NCBI RefSeq assembly: GCF_023715345.1
Contig: NZ_JAMBNY010000016.1
Location: 32,238-96,237 of the forward strand
Source: Paenibacillus camelliae
Lineage (GTDB): Bacteria; Bacillota; Bacilli; Paenibacillales; Paenibacillaceae
Length of the DNA: 64,000 nt
Direction: 5' to 3'
Part shown: positions 9,551 through 18,114 of the stretch, piece by piece
Layout: every line of letters begins with the position of its first letter
Position numbering within the stretch: the stretch's first letter is position 1
Made by a program: the position numbers and the translations under genes
The notes under the pieces: model-generated
Databases searched by the model: none
Told to the model about the DNA's origin: nothing
What the model saw: the letters and a program-made list of their open reading frames with translations, nothing else

Positions 9551-11104
9551 TTGAAAACATTTGCTGAATTTGGCTTGGAACCTAAGGTGTTGCAAGCAAT
9601 TACAGAGCTTGGTTTTGAGGAATCTACACCGATACAAGATAAAGCGATTCCGATTGCATTAACTGGACAAGACTTGATTGGCCAAGCTCAAACTGGTACG
9701 GGTAAGACTGCGGCGTTCGGGATACCGCTAATTAATAAAATCCCGGTTAGCGAGGAGCGCATTGTAGCGCTTATTATGACTCCAACACGTGAGCTGGCTA
9801 TTCAAGTTTCAGAAGAAATCGGTAAGCTTACGAGATACAAAGGACTTCGTTCATTGCCAATTTATGGTGGACAAGAGATTGGCCGTCAAATTCGTGCACT
9901 GAAAAAGAAGCCGCAAATTATTATTGGAACACCTGGACGTCTTCTAGACCACATTAATCGTAAAACGATTCGTCTTGAAGATGTACAAACTGTTGTACTT
10001 GATGAAGCGGATGAAATGCTGGATATGGGCTTTATGGAAGATATTCAAAATATTTTGAAGCAGGTTCCAGAAGAGCGCCAAACGATGTTGTTCTCTGCAA
10101 CAATGCCAGCTAACATTCAACGCCTAGCACAGCAGTTCTTGAAAGAGCCTGCGCATGTATCTGTTATCCCTAAACAGGTTACTGCACCATCTATTGAGCA
10201 ATCTTACATCGAAGTGCATGAACGTCAAAAGTTCGAAGCACTTAGCCGTTTGCTTGATATGGAGTCTCCAGAGCTTGCAATTATTTTTGGACGCACGAAG
10301 CGTCGTGTTGATGAACTGAGCGAAGCGTTGCAAAAACGTGGCTATAGTGCAGATGGTTTGCATGGTGATTTGTCTCAGAATCAACGAGATACCGTTATGC
10401 GTAAATTCCGCGACGGAAGCATCGATGTTCTTGTAGCTACAGATGTAGCTGCACGTGGACTAGATGTATCAGGTGTTACACATGTTATCAACTTTGACCT
10501 TCCACAGGATCCTGAAAGCTACGTACACCGTATCGGTCGTACTGGCCGTGCAGGTAAAGAAGGTAAGGCATGGTCATTTGTTACACCTCGTGAAATTGAC
10601 CATTTACATTTTATCGAGCGTATTACACGTCAACGCATGGTGCGTAAGCCGTTGCCTAGCTTAACTGAAGCTATCGAGGGTAAACAACGCATTACTGCTG
10701 AGCGTATCATTGATATTGTGGAACATGGTGAATTTGCTGAATATAAAGGACTTGCTATTCAAATGCTTGAGCAATATGATTCAGTTCAGTTGCTTGCAGC
10801 ATCATTGAAGCTGCTAACAGGTGATAAGAAGGAAGTTGAAATTGAGCTTACTCCTGAAGAGCCGCTTCGTGCAAAAAAACGCAGACCTGATGTACGTTCC
10901 AGTGGACGCCCATTCCAGCGTGGTGGTGGTGGCAGCAATTATCGCGGCGGTAACAATAGCTCGCGTGATCGTCGCTACGGCAACAACCGCAGCGGAAGTG
11001 GGGATGGTAACGGTCGAAGCTACTCGAAAAAAAGTGAAGGACGCAGCTACGAAGGCCGCTCTGATAGACGCCCTCGTTCCAACTCCTACTCCAAAAGCGA
11101 GTAA
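9551..11104 (+). CDS. cshA: DEAD-box ATP-dependent RNA helicase, CshA type
   Basis: 517 aa. Q motif around 25-30, Walker A AQTGTGKT (46-53), PTRELA (78-83), GTPGRL (126-131), DEAD (151-154), SAT (182-184) and HRIGRTGR (326-333). The C-terminal extension resembles the CshA dimerisation domain and ends in a Gly/Arg/Ser/Asn/Tyr-rich tail from about residue 445. It unwinds RNA in ribosome assembly, cold adaptation and the degradosome. TTG at 9551; the AGAAGGAG SD is 12 nt away, rather far. The Asp/Ser-rich shadow frames in the repetitive tail are not genes. Confidence 0.93.
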   Translation: MKTFAEFGLEPKVLQAITELGFEESTPIQDKAIPIALTGQDLIGQAQTGTGKTAAFGIPLINKIPVSEERIVALIMTPTRELAIQVSEEIGKLTRYKGLRSLPIYGGQEIGRQIRALKKKPQIIIGTPGRLLDHINRKTIRLEDVQTVVLDEADEMLDMGFMEDIQNILKQVPEERQTMLFSATMPANIQRLAQQFLKEPAHVSVIPKQVTAPSIEQSYIEVHERQKFEALSRLLDMESPELAIIFGRTKRRVDELSEALQKRGYSADGLHGDLSQNQRDTVMRKFRDGSIDVLVATDVAARGLDVSGVTHVINFDLPQDPESYVHRIGRTGRAGKEGKAWSFVTPREIDHLHFIERITRQRMVRKPLPSLTEAIEGKQRITAERIIDIVEHGEFAEYKGLAIQMLEQYDSVQLLAASLKLLTGDKKEVEIELTPEEPLRAKKRRPDVRSSGRPFQRGGGGSNYRGGNNSSRDRRYGNNRSGSGDGNGRSYSKKSEGRSYEGRSDRRPRSNSYSKSE

Positions 11105-11110
11105 ACATGA

Positions 11111-11146
11111 AAAGTCCGTGTTGCCTGCGGGCAACACGGACTTTTT
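11111..11146 (+). terminator. Terminator of the cshA-like gene
   Basis: 15-bp perfect stem (AAAGTCCGTGTTGCC and its complement) with a four-base loop, then TTTTT. Confidence 0.92.
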
Positions 11147-11182
11147 CTACATATTTACTTATTTGTTCAATCGATTAACGTA

Positions 11183-11308
11183 TTAGTAACCGTAACCGTT
11201 ACCGAAGCCAAATGTTGCAACAATGATAACTAGAAGAATGAATAGTACTAAAACCCATGCAGCGTAATTACCACCGTATCCACAGTTGTTGTATGATGCG
11301 TTGCCCAT
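11183..11308 (-). CDS. YjcZ/SscA-type small spore-associated membrane peptide
   Basis: 41 aa. Starts at ATG 11308 after AAAGGAGG. The layout is that of short YjcZ/SscA peptides: a Gly/Tyr/Asn-rich N-terminus with CGYGG, one hydrophobic helix (AWVLVLFILLVIIVATF, about 18-34), and a Gly/Tyr tail. Such peptides are made in sporulating Bacilli and SscA affects spore-coat assembly. The gene lies alone on the minus strand between cshA and the YesL-type gene, and no terminator was seen downstream of it other than the one shared with cshA. Confidence 0.8.
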   Translation of the reverse strand: MGNASYNNCGYGGNYAAWVLVLFILLVIIVATFGFGNGYGY

Positions 11309-11452
11309 ATTAGCAACCTCCTTTAAGTTTTCTTGTTGGGGAACATACCATATACTATGCTGTAGCTTATCGTTGGTTTAGACCAATACCCAGATAATGT
11401 GATTTTGGGCTATTTTCTCTTCTGTACTTTTTTGAAAATGGAGGCGTATTCA

Positions 11453-12262
11453 ATGGAACCTAGAGGTGTTATGGGTGGGATTTACCGACTTACAGAGTGG
11501 ATAATGAGGCTATCGGTCATTAATCTATTATGGATATTGTGCGGCGCGCCGTTCTTTGTGTTCTTCTTTATGAGCTTTATATCTCTTGTAAATGGACAAG
11601 TGCCTGAAGATCAAATGTTGAGCTTCATCCAGACCGCTTGCTTAACCTTAGGAGTCTTAGCACCATTCACATTCTTCCCTTCAACGGCTGCGATGTTCTC
11701 TGTTGCTCGTAAGTGGGTTACTGGTGAAGGTGATGTACCGATGTTCAAAACCTTCTTTAAGGGATATAAGGATAACTTTAAGCAAAGTATGCTCGGTGGC
11801 ATTATCTATACGATTCTTATTATTGTTCTTGTTGTCGATTATTACTTCTTCGCAAACAGCGGCAGCGGACAAATTGTTTCAGGTATTTTCATTGGATTAA
11901 TCGTACTTGCTTTAGTTTCATTACTTAATTTCTTCTCTATGCTCGTACATTATCATATGAAAACGTTCCAATTAATTAAAAACTCAGTGCTTATTACCAT
12001 TGGTAAGCCGTTACGCTCGATTACGACAGCAATATTAGTTGGGTTTGTATTGTTTTTAAGCTTCACTCAATTTACATGGCTACTTCCTTTCTTTACTGGG
12101 AGCGTGATCGCGGCTGTTGCTTACTGGAATTTTAATCTAATTTATACTAAACTGCAGCAGCAGCTCGAGGATATGAAGAAGAATGAAGAAGAAGAGGTCG
12201 AAATTGCTGCGGAGATGGATCGTGAGGATCTCGTAAAGTCAGATTATAAAGATACCAAATAA
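11453..12262 (+). CDS. YesL-family (DUF624) membrane protein
   Basis: 269 aa from the ATG at 11453, which has TGGAGG at 8 nt; the open frame begins at 11399 but those codons lack an SD. About five transmembrane helices, the conserved RLTEWIMRLSVINLLWILCGAPFF-like start split over residues 10-35, and a highly acidic, soluble C-terminal tail after about 235. DUF624 proteins in Bacilli often sit near sugar ABC transporters; none is here, so the role is unknown. Confidence 0.8.
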   Translation: MEPRGVMGGIYRLTEWIMRLSVINLLWILCGAPFFVFFFMSFISLVNGQVPEDQMLSFIQTACLTLGVLAPFTFFPSTAAMFSVARKWVTGEGDVPMFKTFFKGYKDNFKQSMLGGIIYTILIIVLVVDYYFFANSGSGQIVSGIFIGLIVLALVSLLNFFSMLVHYHMKTFQLIKNSVLITIGKPLRSITTAILVGFVLFLSFTQFTWLLPFFTGSVIAAVAYWNFNLIYTKLQQQLEDMKKNEEEEVEIAAEMDREDLVKSDYKDTK

Positions 12263-12279
12263 TTACAGAGGCAAATTCG

Positions 12280-12308
12280 TTTACATTTGCCCTAAATCGG
12301 TCTATAAT
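12280..12308 (+). promoter_or_regulatory. SigA promoter of the 6S RNA
   Basis: TTTACA, 17-bp spacer, TATAAT. Predicted start at about 12315, exactly where the closing stem of the RNA begins. Confidence 0.8.
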
Positions 12309-12314
12309 GACATT

Positions 12315-12500
12315 ACATCCTGCGATGTACGTAACGCTCAGCGTTGTTTTGAACCAATGGCTGTTTCACGGGAGTTCAAATCTTTATGCAGCTGACCTGC
12401 CCTTCTACAGGGACTTCAAATGCATAAATGCGGACACCCACCTGCGAGAGCGGGTTCAGAAACATTTTGAGCTGAACGGCATATGCGGGTTGTCATACGT
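12315..12500 (+). ncRNA. ssrS: 6S RNA (SsrS)
   Basis: About 186 nt. 6S RNA mimics an open promoter and binds sigma-A RNA polymerase, dampening transcription in stationary phase. The ends pair as a closing stem (ACATCCTGCGATG at 12315 with CATATGCGGGTTGT ending at 12493). The 5' part matches the E. coli pattern CUGAGAUGUUCGCAAGCG (here CTGCGATGTACGTAACGC). The 3' part keeps CACC..., GGGTTCA and CGGCAT in order. Internal hairpins include TTTGAAC/GTTCAAA, TTTATGCA/TGCATAAA and GTTCAG/CTGAAC. A near-consensus promoter lies upstream and a terminator downstream. Covariance search was not possible, so the family call rests on layout and motif matches from memory. Confidence 0.78.
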
Positions 12501-12506
12501 AGATCG

Positions 12507-12546
12507 AGAGCGATTACCGGTGCAAGCTGGTGAAAGCTCTTTTTTC
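12507..12546 (+). terminator. Terminator after the 6S RNA
   Basis: AGAGC...GCTCT with inner ACCGG/CTGGT, followed by a six-T run. The arm around 12507-12517 could also pair with GTAACGCTC near 12331. Confidence 0.8.
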
Positions 12547-12602
12547 ATACATAGAATCATGTTATCATGTAGAGAGTTAGGACACAGAGGGGGAGATCAC
12601 TG

Positions 12603-12995
12603 TTGTTAAAACGCACCTTAGTTGGGTTAATACGAAGCTTTGAGGGAACAGGGGACAAGGCAAAGGATCCTGCATTAAAATCACACGTCTACAAGCTATC
12701 CAAAGATAAAGCTTGGGAGGAAGTCGTGTCTACTTTAAAGAAGATGCAAGGATATAAGCTTCTGCATGAGGTACAAAGCGTTGGCGAGATCGTTCTAGAA
12801 AAGCGGACGATATTCGGAAGAACGATGGATATTACGGTCTCTGTCATTGGTGTGGATCCATTGAGATCCGCCGTAGATATTTATTCGGCATCGAGAGGCT
12901 CTCTAGGAGATCTAGGCTCTAATTATCGAGTTATATTAGACATTTATCGCGTGCTAGACAAAAAGCTTTCTGCATACAAGCTGAATAATGTTTAA
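12603..12995 (+). CDS. DUF1499 family protein
   Basis: 130 aa. The C-terminal half carries the DUF1499 signature, an acidic strand followed by DIYSASRGSLGDLGSNYR (about 92-109), close to the family pattern RSaSRvGxxDxGxNrxR. TTG at 12603 is preceded by a GGGGGAG SD. No signal peptide. Function of the family is unknown. It directly follows the 6S RNA terminator and is convergent with tpx. Confidence 0.78.
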   Translation: MLKRTLVGLIRSFEGTGDKAKDPALKSHVYKLSKDKAWEEVVSTLKKMQGYKLLHEVQSVGEIVLEKRTIFGRTMDITVSVIGVDPLRSAVDIYSASRGSLGDLGSNYRVILDIYRVLDKKLSAYKLNNV

Positions 12996-12999
12996 AGAA

Positions 13000-13031
13000 A
13001 AAGCGAGGAAGGGCTATCCTTCACTCGCTTT
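13000..13031. terminator. Bidirectional terminator between the DUF1499 gene and tpx
   Basis: AAAGCGAG/CTCGCTTT with inner GAAGG/CCTTC; A and T tracts on both sides. Confidence 0.82.
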
Positions 13032-13039
13032 GTTTCCAG

Positions 13040-13558
13040 TTATACCAGCTCTTTAACAGCTGCGATCGCAGCGTCATAATTAGGATGGTTAGACATTTCT
13101 GACAAGTACTCAACGTATTTTATTTCGTTGTTTTCATCTAGGATGAAAATAGAGCGCATATCCAGTGCAAATTCCTTTATGTATACGCCGTAGGAAAGGC
13201 CGAAGTTGTTGTCCTTATAATCAGACAGCATCACGACGCGATCTACACCGGCTGCACCGCACCAGCGAGCTTGAGCGAAAGGTGTGTCGACGCTAACTGT
13301 TAGTACGACGACATTGTCTCCTAGGCTGGATGCAGCTTCATTGAATTTACGGGTTTGAGCTTCACATACACCCGTGTCAATGGAAGGGATAACACTAATA
13401 AGCTTAACTTTACCTGCATAATCCTGTAACGATACATATTCACCCAATGATTTGCATAGGGTGAAGTCCGGAGCTTTATCTCCTACGTTTAATTCTGGAC
13501 CAACTAATGTAATCGGATTGCCCTTTAAAGTAGCAACACCAGTGCGTTCTTGAGTCAT
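13040..13558 (-). CDS. tpx: Thiol peroxidase (2-Cys atypical peroxiredoxin)
   Basis: 172 aa, standard Tpx length. It reduces H2O2 and alkyl hydroperoxides in the cytoplasm using thioredoxin. Peroxidatic Cys65 lies in PSIDTGVC (P58, T62, C65) and resolving Cys100 in QARWC, followed by the usual C-terminal thioredoxin-fold segments. ATG at 13558 follows GGAGG at 8 nt. Own promoter at 13596-13625. Confidence 0.95.
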   Translation of the reverse strand: MTQERTGVATLKGNPITLVGPELNVGDKAPDFTLCKSLGEYVSLQDYAGKVKLISVIPSIDTGVCEAQTRKFNEAASSLGDNVVVLTVSVDTPFAQARWCGAAGVDRVVMLSDYKDNNFGLSYGVYIKEFALDMRSIFILDENNEIKYVEYLSEMSNHPNYDAAIAAVKELV

Positions 13559-13595
13559 GAAAAAAACCTCCTTAAATAAGATGCATTACGTACAT

Positions 13596-13625
13596 ATTAT
13601 AACGTTACGATTTAGGGATGTCCAA
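13596..13625 (-). promoter_or_regulatory. SigA promoter of tpx
   Basis: On the minus strand TTGGAC (13625-13620), 18-bp spacer, TATAAT (13601-13596). Confidence 0.6.
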
Positions 13626-13645
13626 TCACAAGAGGAGGTAATGCT

Positions 13646-14278
13646 ATGATTTTCATACGTTACGAAAGCTTTAAAGGGTATTTACGGAGTTATCCGATTA
13701 CGGCTGCCATTGCATTTTTATGCATTGTTTGTTTTATAATTACGTTAATTCCTGCTTGGGGAAATAAAGCTTACAGCTTTGGGATGTTCGTAGCTATCAC
13801 TGGCATTGATCCAATGGGACTAACAGAGCCGTGGCGCTACGTCACATCTGTGTTCCTGCATGCGGATTTCGGTCACTTATTTAAAAATATGATGATGCTG
13901 ATTATATTTGCTCCACCTCTCGAGTTTGTGATGAAAAGTCGGCGTTATGTATGGTTCTACTTGCTGTGCGGAATTGGGGGAAATGCTCTCTCAGCCGTAA
14001 TGAGTAATATACAAGGAGATGGCTATCATCTATCTCTGGGCGCTTCAGGAGCTATTTTCGGAGTGTTTGGTGCATATTTCTTCCTTGCAATGTTTCGTAA
14101 GCAGCTATTAGATACAGCATCGATTAGAACGATCTATATTATTTTAGTAATAAGCTTAATTACAACCTTCGTCACACCGATGATTGATGTATGGGGTCAT
14201 ATTGGCGGATTTATTACCGGCTTTATGCTGTACCGTTTTTTTGATCAGCTGCAAATGAACAAGCTAAAAAATAGATAA
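13646..14278 (+). CDS. Rhomboid-family intramembrane serine protease
   Basis: 210 aa with six transmembrane helices. The catalytic dyad is visible as Ser in LSLGASGAIFG (about residue 135) and His in VWGHIGGFITG (about residue 191). The WRYVTSVFLHADFGHLFKNM segment (split around residue 70) carries the conserved H and N positions. It cleaves membrane proteins within or near the bilayer; substrate unknown. ATG at 13646 follows AGAGGAGG; an out-of-frame ATG lies 5 nt before. Confidence 0.92.
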   Translation: MIFIRYESFKGYLRSYPITAAIAFLCIVCFIITLIPAWGNKAYSFGMFVAITGIDPMGLTEPWRYVTSVFLHADFGHLFKNMMMLIIFAPPLEFVMKSRRYVWFYLLCGIGGNALSAVMSNIQGDGYHLSLGASGAIFGVFGAYFFLAMFRKQLLDTASIRTIYIILVISLITTFVTPMIDVWGHIGGFITGFMLYRFFDQLQMNKLKNR

Positions 14279-14306
14279 ATAGTAGGAGTAGGAGAGAATT
14301 GATGAT

Positions 14307-15206
14307 ATGGAACTGCGACAGCTTTATTATTTTGTAAAGGTGGCGAAGAAAGAGCATGTTACGCAAGCTGCTGAAGAGCTTCATGTCGCGCAATCAGCGG
14401 TAAGTAGGCAGATACATCAGCTGGAAGAGGAGCTAGGAGTAAAGCTTTTCGTGCAAAAGGGAAGAAACCTGCAGTTAACACCAGTTGGTCAGCTATTTCT
14501 ACGCAGAGCCGATGAAATATTAAAGGATCTTGAGCGTGCAGTGCAGGAAATTCATGAATTTCTTGACCCGGAAAAAGGCGAGATCCGCCTAGGGTTTCCG
14601 CATAGTCTCGGAATATCACTCGTTCCTCAGGTTGTGGCTGCCTTCCGTAGTCATAATCCTGATGTTCGCTTTAGGTTTAAACAAGGGATGTACCCTTCAT
14701 TAATTCGTGACCTGGTTAAAGGAGAAATTGATCTTGCATTTATTTCACCAGTGCCGAACGATATCGAGCAAGTAACAGGTAAGGTACTTATTACAGAGGA
14801 GTTATTTGCAATTCTTCCTAGTAATCATCCGTTGGCCCGCAGGGAACAGGTTCGACTAGAGGAGCTGAAGACTGATCCGTTCATTATGTTTAGTGAAGGG
14901 TACTCTCTGCGTTCGCTTGTTATTAACGCTTGTGAGCAGGCTGGGTTTAAACCGAATATTGCATTCGAGGGGGAAGAGACCGAGACGATTCGGGGGCTTG
15001 TAGCGGCTGGAATGGGGGTAAGCTTGCTTCCTAAGCTTGCTGTTGAATATATATCGCCGCTTCCTATCTCGATTGTTAAGGTTGTTGATCCTGTCGTTAC
15101 AAGAAATATCGGGCTCATCCATCGAACGAATGAAAAGCTGCCGCTAGTAGCAAAGGTATTTTACAATTTTTTATTAGATTACTTTGCAAAGTATACAAAG
15201 CAATAA
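14307..15206 (+). CDS. LysR-family transcriptional regulator
   Basis: 299 aa. N-terminal winged HTH (1-60: MELRQLYYFVKVAKKEHVTQ start, AAEELHVAQSAVSRQIHQLE recognition region) followed by an effector-binding domain from about 90. The sequence is of the CynR/YofA/GltC-like group in which the HTH is followed by LGVKLFVQ. Target genes unknown: the rhomboid gene precedes it by 28 bp and no divergent partner exists, so the usual LysR neighbour rule gives no clue. Confidence 0.92.
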   Translation: MELRQLYYFVKVAKKEHVTQAAEELHVAQSAVSRQIHQLEEELGVKLFVQKGRNLQLTPVGQLFLRRADEILKDLERAVQEIHEFLDPEKGEIRLGFPHSLGISLVPQVVAAFRSHNPDVRFRFKQGMYPSLIRDLVKGEIDLAFISPVPNDIEQVTGKVLITEELFAILPSNHPLARREQVRLEELKTDPFIMFSEGYSLRSLVINACEQAGFKPNIAFEGEETETIRGLVAAGMGVSLLPKLAVEYISPLPISIVKVVDPVVTRNIGLIHRTNEKLPLVAKVFYNFLLDYFAKYTKQ

Positions 15207-15210
15207 TAAA

Positions 15211-15252
15211 GGCGAGTGTGAACATCTATGTTGATGTTCACACTCGCCTTTT
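15211..15252. terminator. Bidirectional terminator after the LysR gene
   Basis: Perfect 16-bp stem (GGCGAGTGTGAACATC and its complement) with a six-base loop and T-run. Confidence 0.93.
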
Positions 15253-15254
15253 CA

Positions 15255-15923
15255 TTATTCACGATTTTGTGTAAGGATTAATACGAATCGAATAAGCTCG
15301 ATTAAAGACAACAGTGCAGCAGCTACATAAGTCAACGCTGCGGAGTTAAGCACTTTTGCAACACCGCGCTCTTCATCACTGCGGATAAAGCCTTCAGCTA
15401 CCATTAAATCTCTTGCTCGATTACTTGCATTGAACTCAACTGGCAGTGTAATGAGCTGGAATAGAACGGTGATAGCGAAGAAGATAACACCGATTTGTGC
15501 AAGACCAAACATATTAAATAAGAAACCGGCAAGTAGAAGAAACGGTGCAATCCCCGATGCAAAATTTACAATTGGGAAAATTTTATGACGAGCTACTAGG
15601 AATGGATAGGATTCCTTGTGCTGAATCGCATGCCCGATTTCATGACATGCAACCGATATCGCGCTAATTGAACGCTCATAATATACAGGCTCTGATAAGC
15701 GTACAACACGATTGATTGGATCGTAGTGGTCAGTAAGAGCGCCTGCTACTGGTTCGATCGGGATATGCTGTAGACCATTGTTGTCCAGCATTCTTCTTGC
15801 AGCTTGATATCCCGTTAAGCCGCTTGATGCCTCTACGTCGGACCATTTCTTAAATGTTCCTTTAACTTTGAACTGTGCCCAAATTGTCAATCCGAAAGCC
15901 AAAATTAACAATATGTAGATCAT
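15255..15923 (-). CDS. YugP-like zinc metallopeptidase (Zn_peptidase_2, formerly DUF2260)
   Basis: 222 aa from the ATG at 15923, which has GGAGG at good spacing; the longer frame to 15974 lacks an SD. HExxH zinc motif in VACHEIGHAIQH (about residue 95), one N-terminal helix and three further membrane helices, including FLLLAGFLFNMFG. Membrane-embedded protease of unknown substrate. The terminal helix runs up to the stop. It follows the MerR gene on the same strand by about 75 bp. Confidence 0.88.
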   Translation of the reverse strand: MIYILLILAFGLTIWAQFKVKGTFKKWSDVEASSGLTGYQAARRMLDNNGLQHIPIEPVAGALTDHYDPINRVVRLSEPVYYERSISAISVACHEIGHAIQHKESYPFLVARHKIFPIVNFASGIAPFLLLAGFLFNMFGLAQIGVIFFAITVLFQLITLPVEFNASNRARDLMVAEGFIRSDEERGVAKVLNSAALTYVAAALLSLIELIRFVLILTQNRE

Positions 15924-15998
15924 ATTTACATTCCTCCATAAGATGTTAATAGACGCAGTCGAGAAATCGTACAAGGATCATGTAAGTGGGAACGTTAA

Positions 15999-16439
15999 CT
16001 ATATAATTGACCCTTTGTTAATGAGGATCATTAATGCCTCCATACAAGCGGCTGTTTGTGGGAGAAGACGGGAATAAAGATGCTTCGCTTGCTTCGGCTT
16101 TAGCTGATCCAATACAGGTTCTAGCTCCTTCACTTCACGTTGCAAGGCATGCAACTGTTTCTCCAGCTCAGAAAGCTTTTGCTTGATCTCTTTCTTCGGA
16201 GAGATATGATCCCATTGCTCCAAAATGTTCTTAATCTCGTCTAACGTATATTTGTCTTTTTTTAATGATTCAATACGTTCTAATCGCTCTAAGGTTTCAA
16301 CATTATATAGACGATAATTAACTTTTGACCGTTTTGCAGGCATGATCAGTCCAATCGAGGTATAATAATCAATCGTCCGTGAGCTTATATTCGCGCGTTC
16401 GGCCAATTCTCCGATGCGTAGAAGCGTTGCCTCTGTCAA
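15999..16439 (-). CDS. MerR-family transcriptional regulator
   Basis: 146 aa. N-terminal MerR HTH with IGELAERANISSRTIDYYTS (about 8-27), the wing ending in NYRLYN, then a long coiled coil (about 75-115, KQKLSELEKQLHALQREVKE) for dimerisation. No metal-binding cysteine cluster, so it is probably not a metal sensor; TIDYYTSIGL resembles the YfmP/small-ligand group. Start is TTG at 16439. The SD (AGAAAGGA) is about 12-14 nt away. Probably controls itself and the adjacent protease gene. Confidence 0.87.
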   Translation of the reverse strand: MTEATLLRIGELAERANISSRTIDYYTSIGLIMPAKRSKVNYRLYNVETLERLERIESLKKDKYTLDEIKNILEQWDHISPKKEIKQKLSELEKQLHALQREVKELEPVLDQLKPKQAKHLYSRLLPQTAACMEALMILINKGSII

Positions 16440-16626
16440 TATTGTTCACCGTCCTTTCTAACGTATCTTTATTATTTTAATAGGAAAGAGTGTTGCTCGT
16501 CAAATATGTATATAGGTATTTCAGCGCCTTGTTACTAGCCAATTGAACTATATGTCAGCTTAGTGAAAGCTATCAATTGAATAGGAAGATATGCATTGGA
16601 ATGCAAATTAAAATACAAATAATCAA
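16440..16626. other. Intergenic region between merR and the ammonium transporter
   Basis: No gene. AT-rich, with no clear GlnR/TnrA palindrome (TGTNANATNNNNTNACA was looked for and not found by eye). Confidence 0.45.
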
Positions 16627-16655
16627 TTCAATACCGTCGCCATCACGGATATAAT
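16627..16655 (+). promoter_or_regulatory. Probable SigA promoter of the ammonium transporter gene
   Basis: TTCAAT, 17-bp spacer, TATAAT. The upstream in-frame ATG at 16654 lies inside this -10 box, which supports the later start at 16711. Confidence 0.55.
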
Positions 16656-16710
16656 GACATTAAATCTTTCTTTTGATGTCAGTATACCTTACAAAATTGG
16701 AGTGGTGATT

Positions 16711-18063
16711 ATGGTTAAGAAAACATTACTAGCTTTGGGTCTGCTTTCAATGGTTTTTCCTTTTGCAGCTTATGCGTCAGAGGCAGAACTGGCGAAGCTA
16801 ACGATGGGTCTCGATTCATTATGGGTTATGCTCGCATTTATTCTAGTTCTACTTATGCAAGGCGGCTTCATCTTATTAGAGGCTGGTTCAACACGTATGA
16901 AAAATGCAGGTCACGTAGCTGGTAAAACTTTACTGACGGTTGGATTAGCAGCGTTAGTATATTGGGCAATTGGCTATGGCATTGCATTTGGTACAAGTGA
17001 TCTAAATGCATTTATAGGATGGGGAGAGTTTTTCTTTAACCCGGCTAAGGCAGCTTTAGAAGGGGAGAGCTTCCCAGCTGCAGTATTTTTCTTATTTCAA
17101 TTAGCGTTTGCAGCAATCTCATTATCCATTGCTTGGGGAGGTTTTGCTGAAAGAGCTAAGCTCGGCTCTTATATCGTATTTACATTGTTTTATGTTTCCT
17201 TTATTTACCCGATCGTTGCACATTGGATTTGGGGTGGCGGCTGGTTAGCTGATCATGGTGCGCAAGATTTTGCAGGCTCTACCGTTGTACATTTATCAGG
17301 TGCAGTAGCAGCGCTCGTTGCTACGATCCTTCTTAAGCCTCGTATCGGTAAATTTAACAAAGATGGATCACCTAATGAAATTTTAGGACATAACCAAGTA
17401 TATACTGCTTTATCCGTGCTACTGCTATGGGTTGGTTGGTTTGGATTTAACGCAGGCTCGACGGTTGCGATTGATGATGGATTTTTTGCTTACGTAGGCT
17501 TTACTACGATGCTTGCGGCTGGTGCTGGTGGGGTTGCTGCAATGCTTATCTCTTGGATTGTTGGAGGTAAAGCAGATATTACGACAATGTTGAATGGTGT
17601 GCTTGCTGGTTTGGTAGCTATTACAGCTTCCTGTGCATTTGTTGATCCGTGGGCTGCAGTCGTTATCGGTCTAATTGCTGGCGTGCTAGTGTTTTACAGT
17701 GTGAAGCTGTTCGAGAAGCTTAAAATTGACGATCCAATTTACGCGCTTTCCGTTCATGGTATGGCAGGGATTTGGGGTACGCTTGCTAACGGTATTTTCG
17801 CAACACAAGAGCTTGCAGAAAAAGTTGGAGTTGGTCAAGGCGGCTTAATCGACACAGGAAGCTTCAAACAACTGTGGGTACAAATCGAGTCAGTCGTATT
17901 TGCAGGAGTATTTGTTGCCGTTGCATCCTTTATCGTACTAGGTGTAATGAAGGCGATTATGGGCTTCCGTGTTACTGAAGAGCAAGAAATTATCGGGCTT
18001 GACCTATCAGAGCATGGTGTCTATGGATACCCTGAACAAATGAGTAAGACTGAAAAAGTATAG
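16711..18063 (+). CDS. Ammonium transporter, Amt family
   Basis: 450 aa from the ATG at 16711. A cleavable-looking signal sequence (1-22, ending AYA) is followed by 11 transmembrane helices. The pore histidine pair is present: H194 in FAGSTVVHLSG and H349 in SVHGMAGIWG; the gate region FFLFQLAFAA is also conserved. It conducts ammonium into the cell. The GlnK/PII gene that normally follows amt is absent; the next gene is a DUF294 nucleotidyltransferase, 51 bp on. Confidence 0.95.
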   Translation: MVKKTLLALGLLSMVFPFAAYASEAELAKLTMGLDSLWVMLAFILVLLMQGGFILLEAGSTRMKNAGHVAGKTLLTVGLAALVYWAIGYGIAFGTSDLNAFIGWGEFFFNPAKAALEGESFPAAVFFLFQLAFAAISLSIAWGGFAERAKLGSYIVFTLFYVSFIYPIVAHWIWGGGWLADHGAQDFAGSTVVHLSGAVAALVATILLKPRIGKFNKDGSPNEILGHNQVYTALSVLLLWVGWFGFNAGSTVAIDDGFFAYVGFTTMLAAGAGGVAAMLISWIVGGKADITTMLNGVLAGLVAITASCAFVDPWAAVVIGLIAGVLVFYSVKLFEKLKIDDPIYALSVHGMAGIWGTLANGIFATQELAEKVGVGQGGLIDTGSFKQLWVQIESVVFAGVFVAVASFIVLGVMKAIMGFRVTEEQEIIGLDLSEHGVYGYPEQMSKTEKV

Positions 18064-18114
18064 GCTGTCGGTGGTCATCTCTGCCTCTAATTATGTTTAG
18101 CTTATGTTATTGTA

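Noticed and set aside
10814..11186. Overlapping long frames opposite and beside the cshA 3' end
   Set aside because: They are shadows of the low-complexity Gly/Arg/Ser tail; no SD, and the low-complexity product is explained by codon periodicity.
12307..12609. Open frame of 100 aa between the YesL-type gene and the DUF1499 gene
   Set aside because: It starts inside a -10 box, has no SD, gives an unlikely protein and coincides with a structured RNA with its own promoter and terminator.
16654..16710. 19-residue extension of the ammonium transporter
   Set aside because: Its ATG is part of the -10 box, and it would bury the signal peptide.
16440..16710. GlnR/TnrA operator upstream of amt
   Set aside because: No stretch matches the TGTNA...TNACA palindrome by eye; not reported as a site.
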